Source: RHKX01 sp963823275 (GTDB lineage: Bacteria; Actinomycetota; Thermoleophilia; Solirubrobacterales; 70-9). Taken from it: 64,000 nt of DNA. Made by a program: the position numbers and the translations under genes. The stretch is taken from positions 1,054,001-1,118,000 of the forward strand of contig CAWGKW010000001.1 in assembly GCA_963823275.1 (NCBI GenBank), read 5' to 3'. The notes beneath the pieces were generated by a model. The model made no database searches. It saw only the letters and a program-made list of their open reading frames with translations, and was not told the origin of the DNA. Positions 6,015-16,216 of this stretch are shown piece after piece (the stretch's first letter is position 1; each line of letters starts with the position of its first letter).

Positions 6015-8726
6015 ATGAGCGGTGGCTATCCCGTCAGCAACGAGGCAGACGTGGTCCTGCGCGACGGCTCCACCGTCCATGTCCGACCGGTTTGGGCCAG
6101 TGACGAGCCGCTGCTGGCGGAGTTCTTCGCCGGCCTCAGCCCGGAGTCGCGTGCGTTCCGATTCTTCTCGGCCGGCGCGAGCGTCGATGACGCGGCGCGG
6201 ATCACCGTTGACGTCGATTACGAATCCCGCTACGGCCTGGTCGCGACGCGGGGCGATGACGACCACCTGGTCGCACAGGGCACCTATGCGAAGACGGGGA
6301 GCGATCGCGCCGAGGTCGCCTTCGCGATTGCCGACGAGCTCGCGGGTATGGGAATGGCGACGATCCTGCTCGCCCACCTGGCGGAGGTTGCGGCTGCGAA
6401 CGGGGTCGCCGTGTTCGAAGCCGAGGTCCAGGCGGGGAACCGCCGCATGGTCGAGGTGTTTCGCGAGAGCGGATTCCCCATCGACAGGTCGTCTCTGCCG
6501 GGGGCGATCCACATCGAGCTTCCGACCTCTTTCTCGCCCGGCGCGACGGAGCGCTTCGAGGATCGTGACCGGATCTCCGCCGCAGCTGCCGTGCGACAGT
6601 TCCTCGAGCCACGGGCGGTCGCCGTTATCGGCGCGTCGCGTCGGCGCGGCAGCATCGGTGGCGAGATCTTCCACAACATGCTCGAGGCCGGCTTCGACGG
6701 CGTCGTCTACCCGGTCAACCCCTCGGCGGAAGTCGTCCAGTCGGTGCGGGCCTATCACGACATCGCCGACGTTCCGGGAGAGGTCGACCTCGCGGTCGTG
6801 GCGGTGCCCGCCGATGCCGTCGCCGACGCCGCGAGAGCGTGCGCAGCCAAGGGCGTTCCTGCGCTCGTCGTGATCTCGGCGGGGTTCACGGAGGTCGGCG
6901 AGGAAGGGGCGGCGCGCCAGCGGATACTGCTGGAGATCTGCCGCGACGCGGGGATGAGGCTGGTCGGGCCGAACTGCCTCGGGATCCTCAACACGGCAGC
7001 CGACTCGAGCTTCAACGCAACCTTCGCGCCCTCCATGCCGCCGCCCGGCAGCGTCGGCTTCGTGACGCAGAGCGGGGCGCTCGGGCTGGCCCTGATCGAC
7101 CTTGCCGAAGACCGGAGCCTCGGGGTTTCGTCCTTTGCCTCGATCGGCAATCGCGCCGACATCACCGCGAACGACCTGCTCGAGTACTGGGAGGGTGACG
7201 ACGCCACGTCGGTTGCGCTCCTCTACATCGAGTCGTTCAGCAACCCTCGCCGCTTCTCGAAGGTGGCCCGCCGGGTCGGGCGCCGCAAGCCGATCGTGGT
7301 CGTCAAGAGCGGTCGGTCGACCGCCGGCGCGCGCGCGACCGAATCTCACACCGGCGCGCTGATCGCCGCTTCGGACGTGACCGTCGACGCTCTCTTCGAC
7401 CAGGTCGGCGTGATCCGCACCGACAGCCTGTCGGAGTTGCTCGATGTCGCGTCCTTGTTGGCCAATCAGCCTTTGCCGGCCGGCCCGCGCGTCGGGATCA
7501 TCACGAACGCGGGGGGGCCGGCGATCATGTGCGCGGACGCCTGCGAGGCGGTCGGCCTGAAGGTGCCGGCACTTCCAGCCAGCGTGCAGGCCAAGCTGGC
7601 GGAGGGGCTGGCCCCCGAGGCTTCGCTCACCAACCCGGTCGACATGATTGCGACGGCGAGCGCCGAGCAGTATCAACGGACGATCGCCTCGCTCGCGGAG
7701 TGGGAGGGGATCGACGCCCTGATCGTCATCTTCATTCGGCCGCTGCTGACGCGGGCCGAGGACGTTGCCCAGGCCGTGCGCGCCGCCTGCTCGGAGCTGG
7801 CCCGCGAGATCCCGGTGCAGGCGGTGTTCATGTCCGCCCGCGATCACGCTGCGATGACAGCTGCCGGCGGCGTGCCCGCGCTTCAGTACCCCGAGGACGC
7901 CGCCCGCGCGCTCGGCCGGGTGATGCGCCACGTCGAATGGCGGGAACGACCCCAGGAGGCGCCGGCCGGGTTCAGCGAAGCCGATGCGGACGGTGCCGCC
8001 GCAGTGATCGCCGGCGCGCTGGCCGAGGGAGGGGGATGGGTGGGCCCGAGTGAGGTCGCCGAGCTGCTCGGCTGTTACGGGATCCGGATGCCGGAATGGC
8101 GCACGGTCGCCGACTCCGTTGCCGCCGGCCATGCTGCGGAGGAACTGGGCGGTCGCGTTGCGCTCAAGGCAGCCGGCCCGGCGATCGTCCACAAGACCGA
8201 TCTGCATGCTGTGCGTGCCGGTCTGTCGGGGGCCGCCGAGGTCTCCTGGGCCGCCGTCGAGATGGACGAACACCTTGCCGGCGCCGGCGTCGAGCGCGAG
8301 ACCTTCATGGTTCAGAGCATGGTGGAGGTCGGCACGGAGCTTCTGGTCGGCGTCGTCAGCGACCCGGTGTTCGGACCCGTCCTGGCCTGCGGGGCCGGCG
8401 GAACTGCGGCCGAGCTGTACAAGGACGTCGCCGTGAGGATCTGCCCGATTGCCGCCCACGAGGCTCAGGCGATGATCGGCTCGCTGGCGATCCAGCCGCT
8501 GCTGACCGGATTTCGCGGGGCGCCGGTGGCCGATGCCGAGGCGCTGGAAGGGGTCTTGCTACGGGTCTCCGCGATGGTCGAGGCCCACCATGAGATCGTC
8601 GAGCTCGACCTCAATCCGGTCATGGCCGGTCCGGATGGCGCGCTGGTCGTCGACGCCAGAGTTCGCGTCGCAGTCGCTCCTTCGAGTCATCCGTGGCCGA
8701 GCACCTGGAAGGTCGACGACGCCTGA
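6015..8726 (+). CDS. GNAT acetyltransferase fused to NDP-forming acyl-CoA synthetase (Pat-like)
   Basis: 903 residues with an N-terminal GNAT domain (about 10-165), a CoA-binding Rossmann domain (about 190-320, AVAVIGASRRRGSIGGE), succinyl-CoA-ligase-like domains, and a C-terminal ATP-grasp domain (about 690-895, AIVHKTD, VELDLNPV). This is the architecture of bacterial protein lysine acetyltransferases that control acetyl-CoA synthetase, with the GNAT placed first as in Streptomyces PatA-type proteins. The ESHTGAL motif keeps His445, the residue phosphorylated in active ADP-forming acetyl-CoA synthetases, so it may still make acyl-CoA. It is probably transcribed alone as a leaderless mRNA. 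Confidence 0.85.
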   Translation: MSGGYPVSNEADVVLRDGSTVHVRPVWASDEPLLAEFFAGLSPESRAFRFFSAGASVDDAARITVDVDYESRYGLVATRGDDDHLVAQGTYAKTGSDRAEVAFAIADELAGMGMATILLAHLAEVAAANGVAVFEAEVQAGNRRMVEVFRESGFPIDRSSLPGAIHIELPTSFSPGATERFEDRDRISAAAAVRQFLEPRAVAVIGASRRRGSIGGEIFHNMLEAGFDGVVYPVNPSAEVVQSVRAYHDIADVPGEVDLAVVAVPADAVADAARACAAKGVPALVVISAGFTEVGEEGAARQRILLEICRDAGMRLVGPNCLGILNTAADSSFNATFAPSMPPPGSVGFVTQSGALGLALIDLAEDRSLGVSSFASIGNRADITANDLLEYWEGDDATSVALLYIESFSNPRRFSKVARRVGRRKPIVVVKSGRSTAGARATESHTGALIAASDVTVDALFDQVGVIRTDSLSELLDVASLLANQPLPAGPRVGIITNAGGPAIMCADACEAVGLKVPALPASVQAKLAEGLAPEASLTNPVDMIATASAEQYQRTIASLAEWEGIDALIVIFIRPLLTRAEDVAQAVRAACSELAREIPVQAVFMSARDHAAMTAAGGVPALQYPEDAARALGRVMRHVEWRERPQEAPAGFSEADADGAAAVIAGALAEGGGWVGPSEVAELLGCYGIRMPEWRTVADSVAAGHAAEELGGRVALKAAGPAIVHKTDLHAVRAGLSGAAEVSWAAVEMDEHLAGAGVERETFMVQSMVEVGTELLVGVVSDPVFGPVLACGAGGTAAELYKDVAVRICPIAAHEAQAMIGSLAIQPLLTGFRGAPVADAEALEGVLLRVSAMVEAHHEIVELDLNPVMAGPDGALVVDARVRVAVAPSSHPWPSTWKVDDA

Positions 8727-8745
8727 TCGGCTCGGCGCGATGAAA

Positions 8746-11446
8746 CTACCGGGCGGCCTGCGCCGCGGCGACGCGAGCGATCGGGATCCGGAAGGGGGAG
8801 CAGCTCACGTAGTCGAGGCCGATCGAGTCGAAGAACTCGATGCTCGCCGGGTCGCCGCCATGCTCTCCGCAGATCCCCATCTTGAGGCCCGGCTTGGCGG
8901 CTCGTCCTCGCTCGCTGGCGATCCGGACCAGCTCGCCGACACCTGGTACGTCGATGCTCTCGAAGGGACTGCGGACGAGCACTCCGAGATCGAGATAGGT
9001 CGGCAGCATGTTGCGCTCCGCGTCATCTCGTGAGAGGCCGTCGGTCGTCTGGGTGAGGTCGTTGGTGCCGAAGCTGAAGAACTCGGCGCGCTCCGCGAGC
9101 TTTCCCGCGATCAGACAGGCGCGCGGAAGCTCGATCATCGTGCCCACCCTGTAAGTCGACCGGGCTTTGCGCATCGGCGCTCGCCTCCTCGGCCGCCCCC
9201 TTGACGAGGTCCACCAGCAGGTCGAGCTCGGCCTCGAAGGCGATCAGGGGAAGCATGATCTCCACGAGCGGTGCGGCGTCTTTGGAGGCCACCTCGGCGG
9301 CAGCGCCCAGTATCGCCTTGACCTGCATCTCATACAGCGCGGGCAGCAGCAGGCCGAGCCGTGCACCACGCGTTCCGAGCATCGGGTTGACCTCCTGGAG
9401 ATCCTCGACCACGGTCAGCCGCAGCCGGGCTCGTTCGGCGTCGCCCGCGGCACCACTCTGCTCCGCCTGCGCGAGTTCGTCGGAGAAGCCGGCGACGGAG
9501 AGGAACTCGTGCATCGGCGGGTCGAGCAGCCGGATCGTCACGGGAAGCCCGCTCATGGCCTCGAAGATCTCGGCGAAATCGCTCCGCTGGAGCTCGCCCA
9601 GCCGCTCCAGCGCCTCGGCGAACATTCGCTCCGCGCTGGGGTCCTCCGCGCCTCTGCGCCATAGCTCGCCGGCGATGAACATGTCCCGGACCAGCTCCTC
9701 GCGGTCGGCGCCGAAGAACATGTGCTCGGTTCGGCAGAGGCCGATGCCCTCGGCGCCGAGCTCGCGGGCGCGAGCCGCGTCCTCGCCGGTGTCGGCGTTC
9801 GCCCGCACCCCGAGGCGACGGATTCCGTCGGCCCATTCGAGCACCGCGGCGAGGCTCTCGTCGACCGGCGGCCTGACCAGGCTGCACGTCGTCGAGCGTC
9901 ACGACGCCGCTCGATCCATCGATGGCGATCGTCTCTCCCGCCCGCACCTCGCGCGCCCTCCACCAGGAGCACTCCCCGCTCGACGTCGACCTCGAGCTCC
10001 GTCGCACCGCAGACGCAGGGCCGGCCCATCCCGCGGGCGACGATTGCGGCGTGCGAGGACTTCCCTCCCTGTGAGGTCAGCACTCCCCGGGCGGCGTGGA
10101 AACCACCGACATCGTCGGCGGATGTGAATCGCCTGACGAGAATCACGTCGTCTCCGGCCTCGCCCCGCTGCAGGGCCTCCTCGGCGCTGAATACGATCGC
10201 CCCCTTCGCCGCGCCCGGCGATGCGGGGACGGCGCGCAGCAGCACGTCGTAGTTCCTGGTTCGGATCGAAGGTCGGGTGTAGGAGGGCGTCGAGCGAGCC
10301 GGCGTCGATCGTGCCCAGCGCCTGCTCACGCGTGAGCAGGCCTTCGGCGACCGCGTCGAAGGCGAAACGGACCGCAGCCTGGGCGGGTCGCTTCGCGGTC
10401 CTCGTCTGGAGGATGTAGAGGCGCCCCTCCTCGATCGTGTATTCGACGTCCTGCATGTCGCGGTAGTGGCGCTCGAGACGGGAGAGGGAGTCGAGCAGGG
10501 CGGCGTGGACCTCCGGCATACGACGGGCGAGGTCGGCCAGGTCCTCGGTGTTGCGCACCCCCGCGACGACGTCCTCCCCCTGGGCGTTGAGGAGAAAGTC
10601 GCCCTCGGGCTCGGGGGCCCCGGTGGTGGGGTCGCGAGTGAAGGCGACGCCCGAACCGGAGCCCTCTCCGCGGTTGCCGAACACCATTCGCTGGACCGTG
10701 ACCGCGGTTCCGAGGTCGTCGGGAATGCCGTTGAGCCGCCGGTAGCTTCGGGCCCGGTCGTTGTTCCAGGAGTCGAAGACCGCCAGGACCGACTGCCGCA
10801 ACTGCTCGCGGGGATCCTCGGGGAACGGATCGCCGGTGTGCTCGGAGAAGATCTCGAGAAAGCGACCGGTCAGCGTGCGGAACGCGTCAACGTCCAGGTC
10901 GCTGTCGAGGGCGACGCCGGAGGCCTCCCGGGTGGCGTGAAGCTCGTCCTCGAAATCCAGCGCCTCGGCGCCCCGCACAACCTCGGCGAACATCTGAACC
11001 AGGCGTCGGTGGGAGTCCCAGGCGAAGCGCGGATCGCCGCTCGCCGCAGCGAGCCCCTCGACGCAGGCCTCGTTCAGCCCGAGGTTGAGCACGGTGTCGA
11101 GCATCCCCGGCATCGACACCGGGGCGCCGGAGCGAACCGACAGGAGCAGGGGGTCGTCGGGGTCGCCGAGACCCTTTCCCGATTCACGCTCGAGCTGAGC
11201 CAGGGCGTCTTCGATCTGCTCGTCGAGCCCGGCGGGTGGCTCGCCGCCGCTTCTCATGTAGGTGACGCACGCCTCGGTGGTGATCGTGAATCCGCCGGGC
11301 ACCAGCTCCGCCCCGAGGACCTTCGTCATCTCGGCGAGATTGGCGCCCTTTCCGCCCAGCAGCGCCTGCATCTCTCGCGAGCCTGCCTGGAAGGGGTAGA
11401 CCCACCGAGACACACTGCCCGGCGGCGACTGTGGCGCTTGCCTCAT
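8746..11446 (-). CDS. ppdK: Pyruvate, phosphate dikinase, reading frame interrupted
   Basis: One gene spread over five frame segments: 11446 to about 10250 (nucleotide-binding domain, GGKGANLAEMTK), about 10250-9955 (phosphohistidine domain, TSQGGKSSHAAIVARGMG with the swivelling His), a short piece to about 9885 (AGETIAIDG), about 9885-9155 (PEP/pyruvate barrel, GIGLCRTEHMFF), and about 9155-8746 (FFSFGTNDLTQTTDG, MGICGEHGGDP with the catalytic Cys). Each junction is repaired by removing one base (near 10250, 9955, 9885, 9155). Total about 900 aa is normal for PPDK, which interconverts pyruvate/ATP/Pi and PEP/AMP/PPi. It lies 12 bp downstream of treT. Confidence 0.88.
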
Positions 11447-11458
11447 CCTGGAACGAGA

Positions 11459-12877
11459 CTATCCATCTGTGAGCATTGCCCCGATCAGACCCATGTACTG
11501 GACGAGGTGGCGGGTGCCGAGGAAGGATTCCCGCACCCTCTCGCGGGCCGCCGCCCCCATGGCCGCCGCCCGGACGGGATCGGCCAGCAGCCCGTCGATC
11601 GCGGCCGCGGTTGCCTCCAGGTCGGTCGGATCGTCGATCAGCAGCCCGGACTCGCCGTCGACGATCTGATCCTGAATGCCGCCGATCCGGCTCGCTACGA
11701 CCGGCTTGGCCTTCCACATCGCCTCGGCCACCGTGAGCCCGAACCCCTCGGCGATGCTCTTCTGCACAACGACATCGGCGCGGCGCTGGATCGCGTTGAC
11801 CATCGCGGCGTTCTCTTCGATGTCATCCATCGGCAGGCACGCGAGGTGAACACGGCCTCGGATCTCGGTGGGGAGCTCCTGGCGCTGGATGCGGATCTCG
11901 CGCAGCACATCGGCCCCCTCGGGGTCGTCGGCCACCTCGGCGACCGAGGGGCCGACGAGCAGCAGGTGGGCCTCCGGGTGCCGGCAATGCTCGGTGAAGC
12001 AGCGCAGAACCCCGGCGTGGTCCTTCAGCCTGTCCCAGCGCGACACCTGGACGATCAGCGGCGTGCCCGCGGGGATGGGGCCCTCCTGATCGAGCTCGGC
12101 GGTGCGATCCACCCTCCCGCGACTGCCATCCTCGCGAAGGAACACGGCCGGCCCATCACCGTCGGGAGCGAGCTCCATTCTGCCCAGGATCGCCGCCACC
12201 GCATCGGCCTCCATCTCCTGGTTCTTGGGCGAGAATGCGTCGATCGACGGTGCGACCAGCCACTGCTTCTCGGTGTCGAGGCCCTCCCACGCGAAGGCGC
12301 TTCGCGAGAAGACGTAGGCGTGCGCTTGCTGAACGTACGGCTCGAGGAACGACCACGCGGATCGGGCCAGCTCATTGGGTCTATCGAGCCCGACGTGACA
12401 GCGCCAGATGACCTTCGTCCCCATGGCCTTCGTCGGTTCGATCAGCCCGGCGGTCTGCGGATCATGCAGGTAGACGATGTCGTCGGGTCGAACCAGCTCG
12501 CCGAGCTCGGCGGCGCTGCGAGCAAGCGTGTTCTCGTACACGAGACGCTCGGCCTCACCAAGCTCCCCGCCGTCGCCCGGCGAGCCATGGAGGTGGTTGT
12601 GAATCCGCTTGGTGATCGTGAAGAACTCAGGGTTGCCCTCGACCGTCAGCCAGCGAACGTCGACACCCGCGCCGCGCGCGTAGGCGAGCAGGGACTGCAG
12701 CATCTCGGCGACCCCGCCGCCGCGAGCGGTCGAGTTGACGTGCCAGATCACGCGGCTGTTGAGCAGCCGGCCGGCGTCGCCGATCGCGTTCTCGACCGCG
12801 GAGTAGTCATCCCCGAGAAGCGCTCGGAATCGCTCCGGCGATGCCGGCGCAACTGGGACCTGCTCCAGGACCGCCAC
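11459..12877 (-). CDS. treT: Trehalose synthase, TreT-type glycosyltransferase family 4
   Basis: 472 residues. It shows the two Rossmann halves of a GT-B enzyme: VIWHVNSTARGGGVAEML near residue 43 and the donor-site region QKSIAEGFGLTVAEAMWKAKP near residue 370. This matches trehalose glycosyltransferring synthase, which joins NDP-glucose and glucose to trehalose. Close relatives act in sucrose or glucosylglycerate metabolism, so substrate is not certain. The GTG start at 12877 has TAGGCT only 7 nt upstream and is probably leaderless. It heads a transcript continuing into ppdK. Confidence 0.82.
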   Translation of the reverse strand: MAVLEQVPVAPASPERFRALLGDDYSAVENAIGDAGRLLNSRVIWHVNSTARGGGVAEMLQSLLAYARGAGVDVRWLTVEGNPEFFTITKRIHNHLHGSPGDGGELGEAERLVYENTLARSAAELGELVRPDDIVYLHDPQTAGLIEPTKAMGTKVIWRCHVGLDRPNELARSAWSFLEPYVQQAHAYVFSRSAFAWEGLDTEKQWLVAPSIDAFSPKNQEMEADAVAAILGRMELAPDGDGPAVFLREDGSRGRVDRTAELDQEGPIPAGTPLIVQVSRWDRLKDHAGVLRCFTEHCRHPEAHLLLVGPSVAEVADDPEGADVLREIRIQRQELPTEIRGRVHLACLPMDDIEENAAMVNAIQRRADVVVQKSIAEGFGLTVAEAMWKAKPVVASRIGGIQDQIVDGESGLLIDDPTDLEATAAAIDGLLADPVRAAAMGAAARERVRESFLGTRHLVQYMGLIGAMLTDG

Positions 12878-12884
12878 GGGCGCC

Positions 12885-12890
12885 AGCCTA
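12885..12890 (-). promoter_or_regulatory. Leaderless-type -10 before treT
   Basis: TAGGCT on the minus strand, seven bases before the GTG start codon; no ribosome-binding site is visible. Confidence 0.55.
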
Positions 12891-12911
12891 GCGTCGTCGG
12901 CGGCGCCGCGG

Positions 12912-13697
12912 TTACCGGTCTGTTAACCCGGAGCCGAGACCCGGCGGTGCCCCGGCAGCCGTCCAGTCGAAGCGGCCGTACCTCACCCTGATCGCCGGTC
13001 CGCCCTCGGCCTGCAGCGCCGCGACCTCCGGGAGATGGGCGGACGCGAAAGCGAGCTGTTCGGAGCGCGAGCCGAAGTCGGAGGCGTAGAGGCGCATCAG
13101 CCGAGGCAGGGTGACGGTGCGGCTCGCGCGATCGATCAAGCTCTCGGCCTGGAGGTAGGCCCTGGTCGCCAGTTCCAGGTCGGCCTCCAGTCCGGCCGGA
13201 CCGTAGGAGCGGATCGGCGGGCAGGAGCGGGCGCCGCAGTTGAGCGCGAAGTGGACCCGCGGATCAAGGCCGGACGGGAGCGATCGGAGTCGCGGATCGT
13301 CGCCTCGGAACGGTCGTCTCGGCTGCAGCGGCGCCCGGCGGTTGCAACGCAGGACGCCATGTTCGATCTGATTGAGCGAGTAGATGGAGCCGCCGACCCC
13401 GTAGGCGCTCGAGGCGAAGATTCGCGGGTGCCTGAGCATGCTGCCACGGGCCGGTCTGATGCTGAGCCGATGCAGAAGCAGCGCGTTGTAGAGGTTCGCC
13501 CAGAAGGCGATTCGCGCGGCGTCTGCCTCGATCTCGCCGGGGTCGATCCCGTTGAGCTGGGGGGCGAGCTGCTCCAGCGAGCCCCGTTCCGTCGATTCGG
13601 CGGGCGAGCGCAGGGCGCCGAGCATCAGCCGCGAGAGCTCGACGGCTTCCAGCCGGCACACGGCTTCGCCGGGGTTGAGGGTCCTGGGCCTGCTCAT
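12912..13697 (-). CDS. DUF547 domain protein
   Basis: 261 residues. It carries the DUF547 signatures FWANLYNALLLH (about 69-80), a Tyr-Ser-Leu-Asn-Gln-Ile-Glu-His stretch, and VHFALNCGARSCPPIRSY (about 148-165) with conserved Cys and His. DUF547 proteins are related to transglutaminase/papain-like folds; their reaction is not established. No signal peptide. TACGGT lies six bases before the ATG, so it probably has its own leaderless promoter inside the minus-strand block. Confidence 0.8.
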   Translation of the reverse strand: MSRPRTLNPGEAVCRLEAVELSRLMLGALRSPAESTERGSLEQLAPQLNGIDPGEIEADAARIAFWANLYNALLLHRLSIRPARGSMLRHPRIFASSAYGVGGSIYSLNQIEHGVLRCNRRAPLQPRRPFRGDDPRLRSLPSGLDPRVHFALNCGARSCPPIRSYGPAGLEADLELATRAYLQAESLIDRASRTVTLPRLMRLYASDFGSRSEQLAFASAHLPEVAALQAEGGPAIRVRYGRFDWTAAGAPPGLGSGLTDR

Positions 13698-13703
13698 CGG
13701 TTG

Positions 13704-13709
13704 ACCGTA
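13704..13709 (-). promoter_or_regulatory. Leaderless-type -10 before DUF547 gene
   Basis: TACGGT on the minus strand, six bases before the ATG at 13697. Confidence 0.45.
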
Positions 13710-13736
13710 GTCTGAGCCACCGCGGCCCCCGGAGGA

Positions 13737-14858
13737 TCAGCGCCGGCGAAGGCGGCCGCCGTGTCCCTCGATCATGCGGGTGGCGTCGGTGATCGAGAGG
13801 AGCCCGGCCAGGCGGTCGTCGGCGAGCACCAGTCCTCGATTCCACGGGGAGCGCGACAGCAGCTCGACTGCCTTCTCCAAGGGGACCTCCGGCCCGATCT
13901 CCGGCAGCCGCTCGAGCGGGACCATGGCATCTCGGACGCGTCTGCTAGGCCATTCGTTCTCAGAAAGCTCGAGCACCGCCCGGAACGAGATCAGCCCGAC
14001 GACCCGATCCCCCTCCATCGCCGGGTAGGCGACGTAGCGATGAGGGAAGAAATATCGCTGCATGAATGCGTCGAGCCCGACATCGGCATCCACGCAGACC
14101 GGCTCGTCAACCATCACGTCTCCAACCACGATCCCGCTCAGCGCCTGATGAGTTTCGGCGTCAGTGCGCTCGGCGTCGGCCGCGGCAAGCAGAAACCAGC
14201 CGATGAACACGAGCCAGAGCCCGCCGATGGCACCTCCGAAGATCACCGAGACGACGCCGAGCGCGATCAGGAACTGGCCGAAACCCTGCCCGATTGCCGC
14301 AGCGGTGCGGGTCGCCGCGAGAAAGTCGCCCTTTCGCGCCCAGAGCGCCGACCGCAACACGCGCCCGCCGTCGAGCGGAAGGGCTGGGATCATGTTGAAG
14401 GCCAGGACGACGAGGTTCACGTACCCGAGCCAATAGACGACGCCGTCGACGGGGTCGGGAAGCGGCAGCAGGAGCGCCAGCCCGATCGCCACCAGGCCGA
14501 TCACCAGAGAGACGATCGGACCTGCGATCGCGATGCGGAACTCCGCTCCCGCAGAGGGGAACCGGCCACGGAACTGCGCGACGCCACCGAAGATCCAGAG
14601 CGTGATCCCGGCCATCTCCATGCCCTCCCGCTGCGCACGGGTCGCGTGACCGAGCTCGTGCAGGATCAAGGAGGCGAAGAAGAGAAGAACGGCGACGACC
14701 GCCATGGCCAGGTAGGTGCCGTCTGAAAGCCCCGGCCGCGACTCCGGGAAGACGACGGCGGCAAGCGACCAGACGATCAGGGCGAAGATCAGCAGCCAAC
14801 TCCAGTTGATGCCGATCTCGACGCCCGCGAGGCGTCCCAGTTTGAAGCTCGAGGTCAT
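13737..14858 (-). CDS. Site-2 protease family M50 metalloprotease with CBS domains
   Basis: 373-residue membrane protein. Six or so hydrophobic segments carry the zinc motif LILHELGHA (about 65-73) and the second motif NMIPALPLDGGRVLRSAL (about 156-173), whose Asp completes the site. The C-terminal third (about 245-365) is a CBS pair (VVGDVMVDEP, LISFRAVLELSE, LLSITDATRMIE). This is the Rip3/Rv2625c layout: an intramembrane protease regulated by an adenine-nucleotide-binding CBS pair. It sits 17 bp after the erythromycin-esterase-like gene in the same direction. Its substrate is unknown. Confidence 0.9.
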   Translation of the reverse strand: MTSSFKLGRLAGVEIGINWSWLLIFALIVWSLAAVVFPESRPGLSDGTYLAMAVVAVLLFFASLILHELGHATRAQREGMEMAGITLWIFGGVAQFRGRFPSAGAEFRIAIAGPIVSLVIGLVAIGLALLLPLPDPVDGVVYWLGYVNLVVLAFNMIPALPLDGGRVLRSALWARKGDFLAATRTAAAIGQGFGQFLIALGVVSVIFGGAIGGLWLVFIGWFLLAAADAERTDAETHQALSGIVVGDVMVDEPVCVDADVGLDAFMQRYFFPHRYVAYPAMEGDRVVGLISFRAVLELSENEWPSRRVRDAMVPLERLPEIGPEVPLEKAVELLSRSPWNRGLVLADDRLAGLLSITDATRMIEGHGGRLRRR

Positions 14859-14875
14859 GACGGCGCTCGCGGGCT

Positions 14876-16216
14876 TCAGAGCGCCGTCGGATAGGTCTCC
14901 GGGGGCTCGCCGCGCGTCCAGTGCGTGGTCGGCTCCAGCGGCTCCACCGCCCGGGTGCGGTCGAAATGCAGCACGGCGTCGAACTGGTTGGCGACGTCGG
15001 CATGGAAGTAGTGGCTGAGCCGCTCGGTCTCAGGCCTGTAGATGACACCGATCGCACGTTCCAGCCGCGGCTTGCTCAGCACCTCGGCCGCCCGCCCGCC
15101 GTCGCGCAGCGGAAGCATGAAATCGCCGATGCCCGTCTCGTGGAAGAGGGCCTCGCAGCTGTCGGGAAGCGCCGGCCTGACGCGCTTGCGTTCCACCGGT
15201 GCATCCCAAGCCGAAGCGGCGCTCACGGTTCCCTCGAACGTGGTGAAGCCGGCCAGGAACGCGGCACGGCCGTGCCGCTGGCGCGCGAGCTGTCCGAGGT
15301 TGAGCTCGCCGCGCTGCGACATCTCGGTACGCCGAGCGTCGCCGATGTGGGAGTTGTGCGCCCAGACGACGACCCGCGAGTTGAGCTTGCGCCGGTCGAG
15401 ATGCTCGAGCAGGCGGTCGAGGGTCTGGGCCATGTGGCGGTCACGAAGGTTCCAGGAGGCATTTGGAGCCGCGAACATCGAGCGGTAGTAGCGCTCCGCT
15501 TCGATCACGAGGCGCGCGTTCTGCTCGGCGTAGAACTGTTCGTCCTCCGCCGCGATCCCGTCGCGGCGCAGGAATGCGTCACCGGCGCGCTGCAGGTCGA
15601 GAAGCTGCTCGAGAGCTTCACGGTCACAGGCGTCGGAAAGGCCGCTGGCGACCGCTTGGCCGTATCGCTGGCTCTCCTCGAAGCGTCCGAGGCAGGCGTA
15701 ACGCTCCCGCGCCCTCTGAGCGGCTGGAGGATCGACCCCCTCGAGGTAGTCGACGACGGCCTCGATCGAGCGGTAGAGGCTGTAGAGATCCAGCCCGAAG
15801 AATCCCGTGGGCGGGTCCCCTTGCTCGCGGCGTCCCCGAAGCCAGCCGACGAAATCGACGACGTCCGCGTTGCGCCACATCCAGGTCGGAAAGCGCTGAA
15901 ATCCCCGCAGCGCTTCCTCGGCGTCCGCATCCTCGACGGCTCCGTGGATGAAGCGCGTCACCCGATGGGCGTCCGGCCAGTCGGCCTCGACCGCCACGGC
16001 ATCGAAGCCCTTCTCAGCGATCAGCCGCTTGGTGATCTCGGCTCGCTGGCGATAGAACTCGTGGGTGCCGTGGGAGGCTTCACCCAGCAAGACGACCCGT
16101 GCCTCCCCGATCAGCTCGAGCAGATCGTCGTAGTCGTCGCGGGCGCCCGCCAGCGGAACCGCCGCCTGCCGGATCGTGGCGATCTGTCCCTGCCGCGCTG
16201 ACGTCGCGACGCTCAT
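14876..16216 (-). CDS. Erythromycin esterase family protein
   Basis: 446 residues. The family signatures are all present: LLGEASHGTHEFYRQRAEI (about 45-63), AVEADWPDAHRV, WMWRN, VVVWAHNSHIGDARRTEM (about 290-307) and FFGLDLYS. Members include macrolide esterases EreA/EreB, but many actinobacterial homologues, such as the C-terminal half of M. tuberculosis Rv2030c, have no shown esterase activity. The ATG overlaps the stop of the preceding PRTase-hydrolase gene (ATGA at 16216-16213), so the pair is coupled, mirroring the Rv2030c fusion of a PRTase to this domain. Resistance function should not be assumed. Confidence 0.85.
   Translation of the reverse strand: MSVATSARQGQIATIRQAAVPLAGARDDYDDLLELIGEARVVLLGEASHGTHEFYRQRAEITKRLIAEKGFDAVAVEADWPDAHRVTRFIHGAVEDADAEEALRGFQRFPTWMWRNADVVDFVGWLRGRREQGDPPTGFFGLDLYSLYRSIEAVVDYLEGVDPPAAQRARERYACLGRFEESQRYGQAVASGLSDACDREALEQLLDLQRAGDAFLRRDGIAAEDEQFYAEQNARLVIEAERYYRSMFAAPNASWNLRDRHMAQTLDRLLEHLDRRKLNSRVVVWAHNSHIGDARRTEMSQRGELNLGQLARQRHGRAAFLAGFTTFEGTVSAASAWDAPVERKRVRPALPDSCEALFHETGIGDFMLPLRDGGRAAEVLSKPRLERAIGVIYRPETERLSHYFHADVANQFDAVLHFDRTRAVEPLEPTTHWTRGEPPETYPTAL

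Noticed and set aside
5925..8459. Long minus-strand frame opposite the GNAT/acyl-CoA synthetase gene
   Set aside because: High GC leaves long open antisense frames; it has no recognisable motif and lies wholly over a conserved plus-strand gene.
10466..12991. Plus-strand 841-codon frame opposite treT and ppdK
   Set aside because: Composition-driven shadow; conserved motifs are on the other strand.
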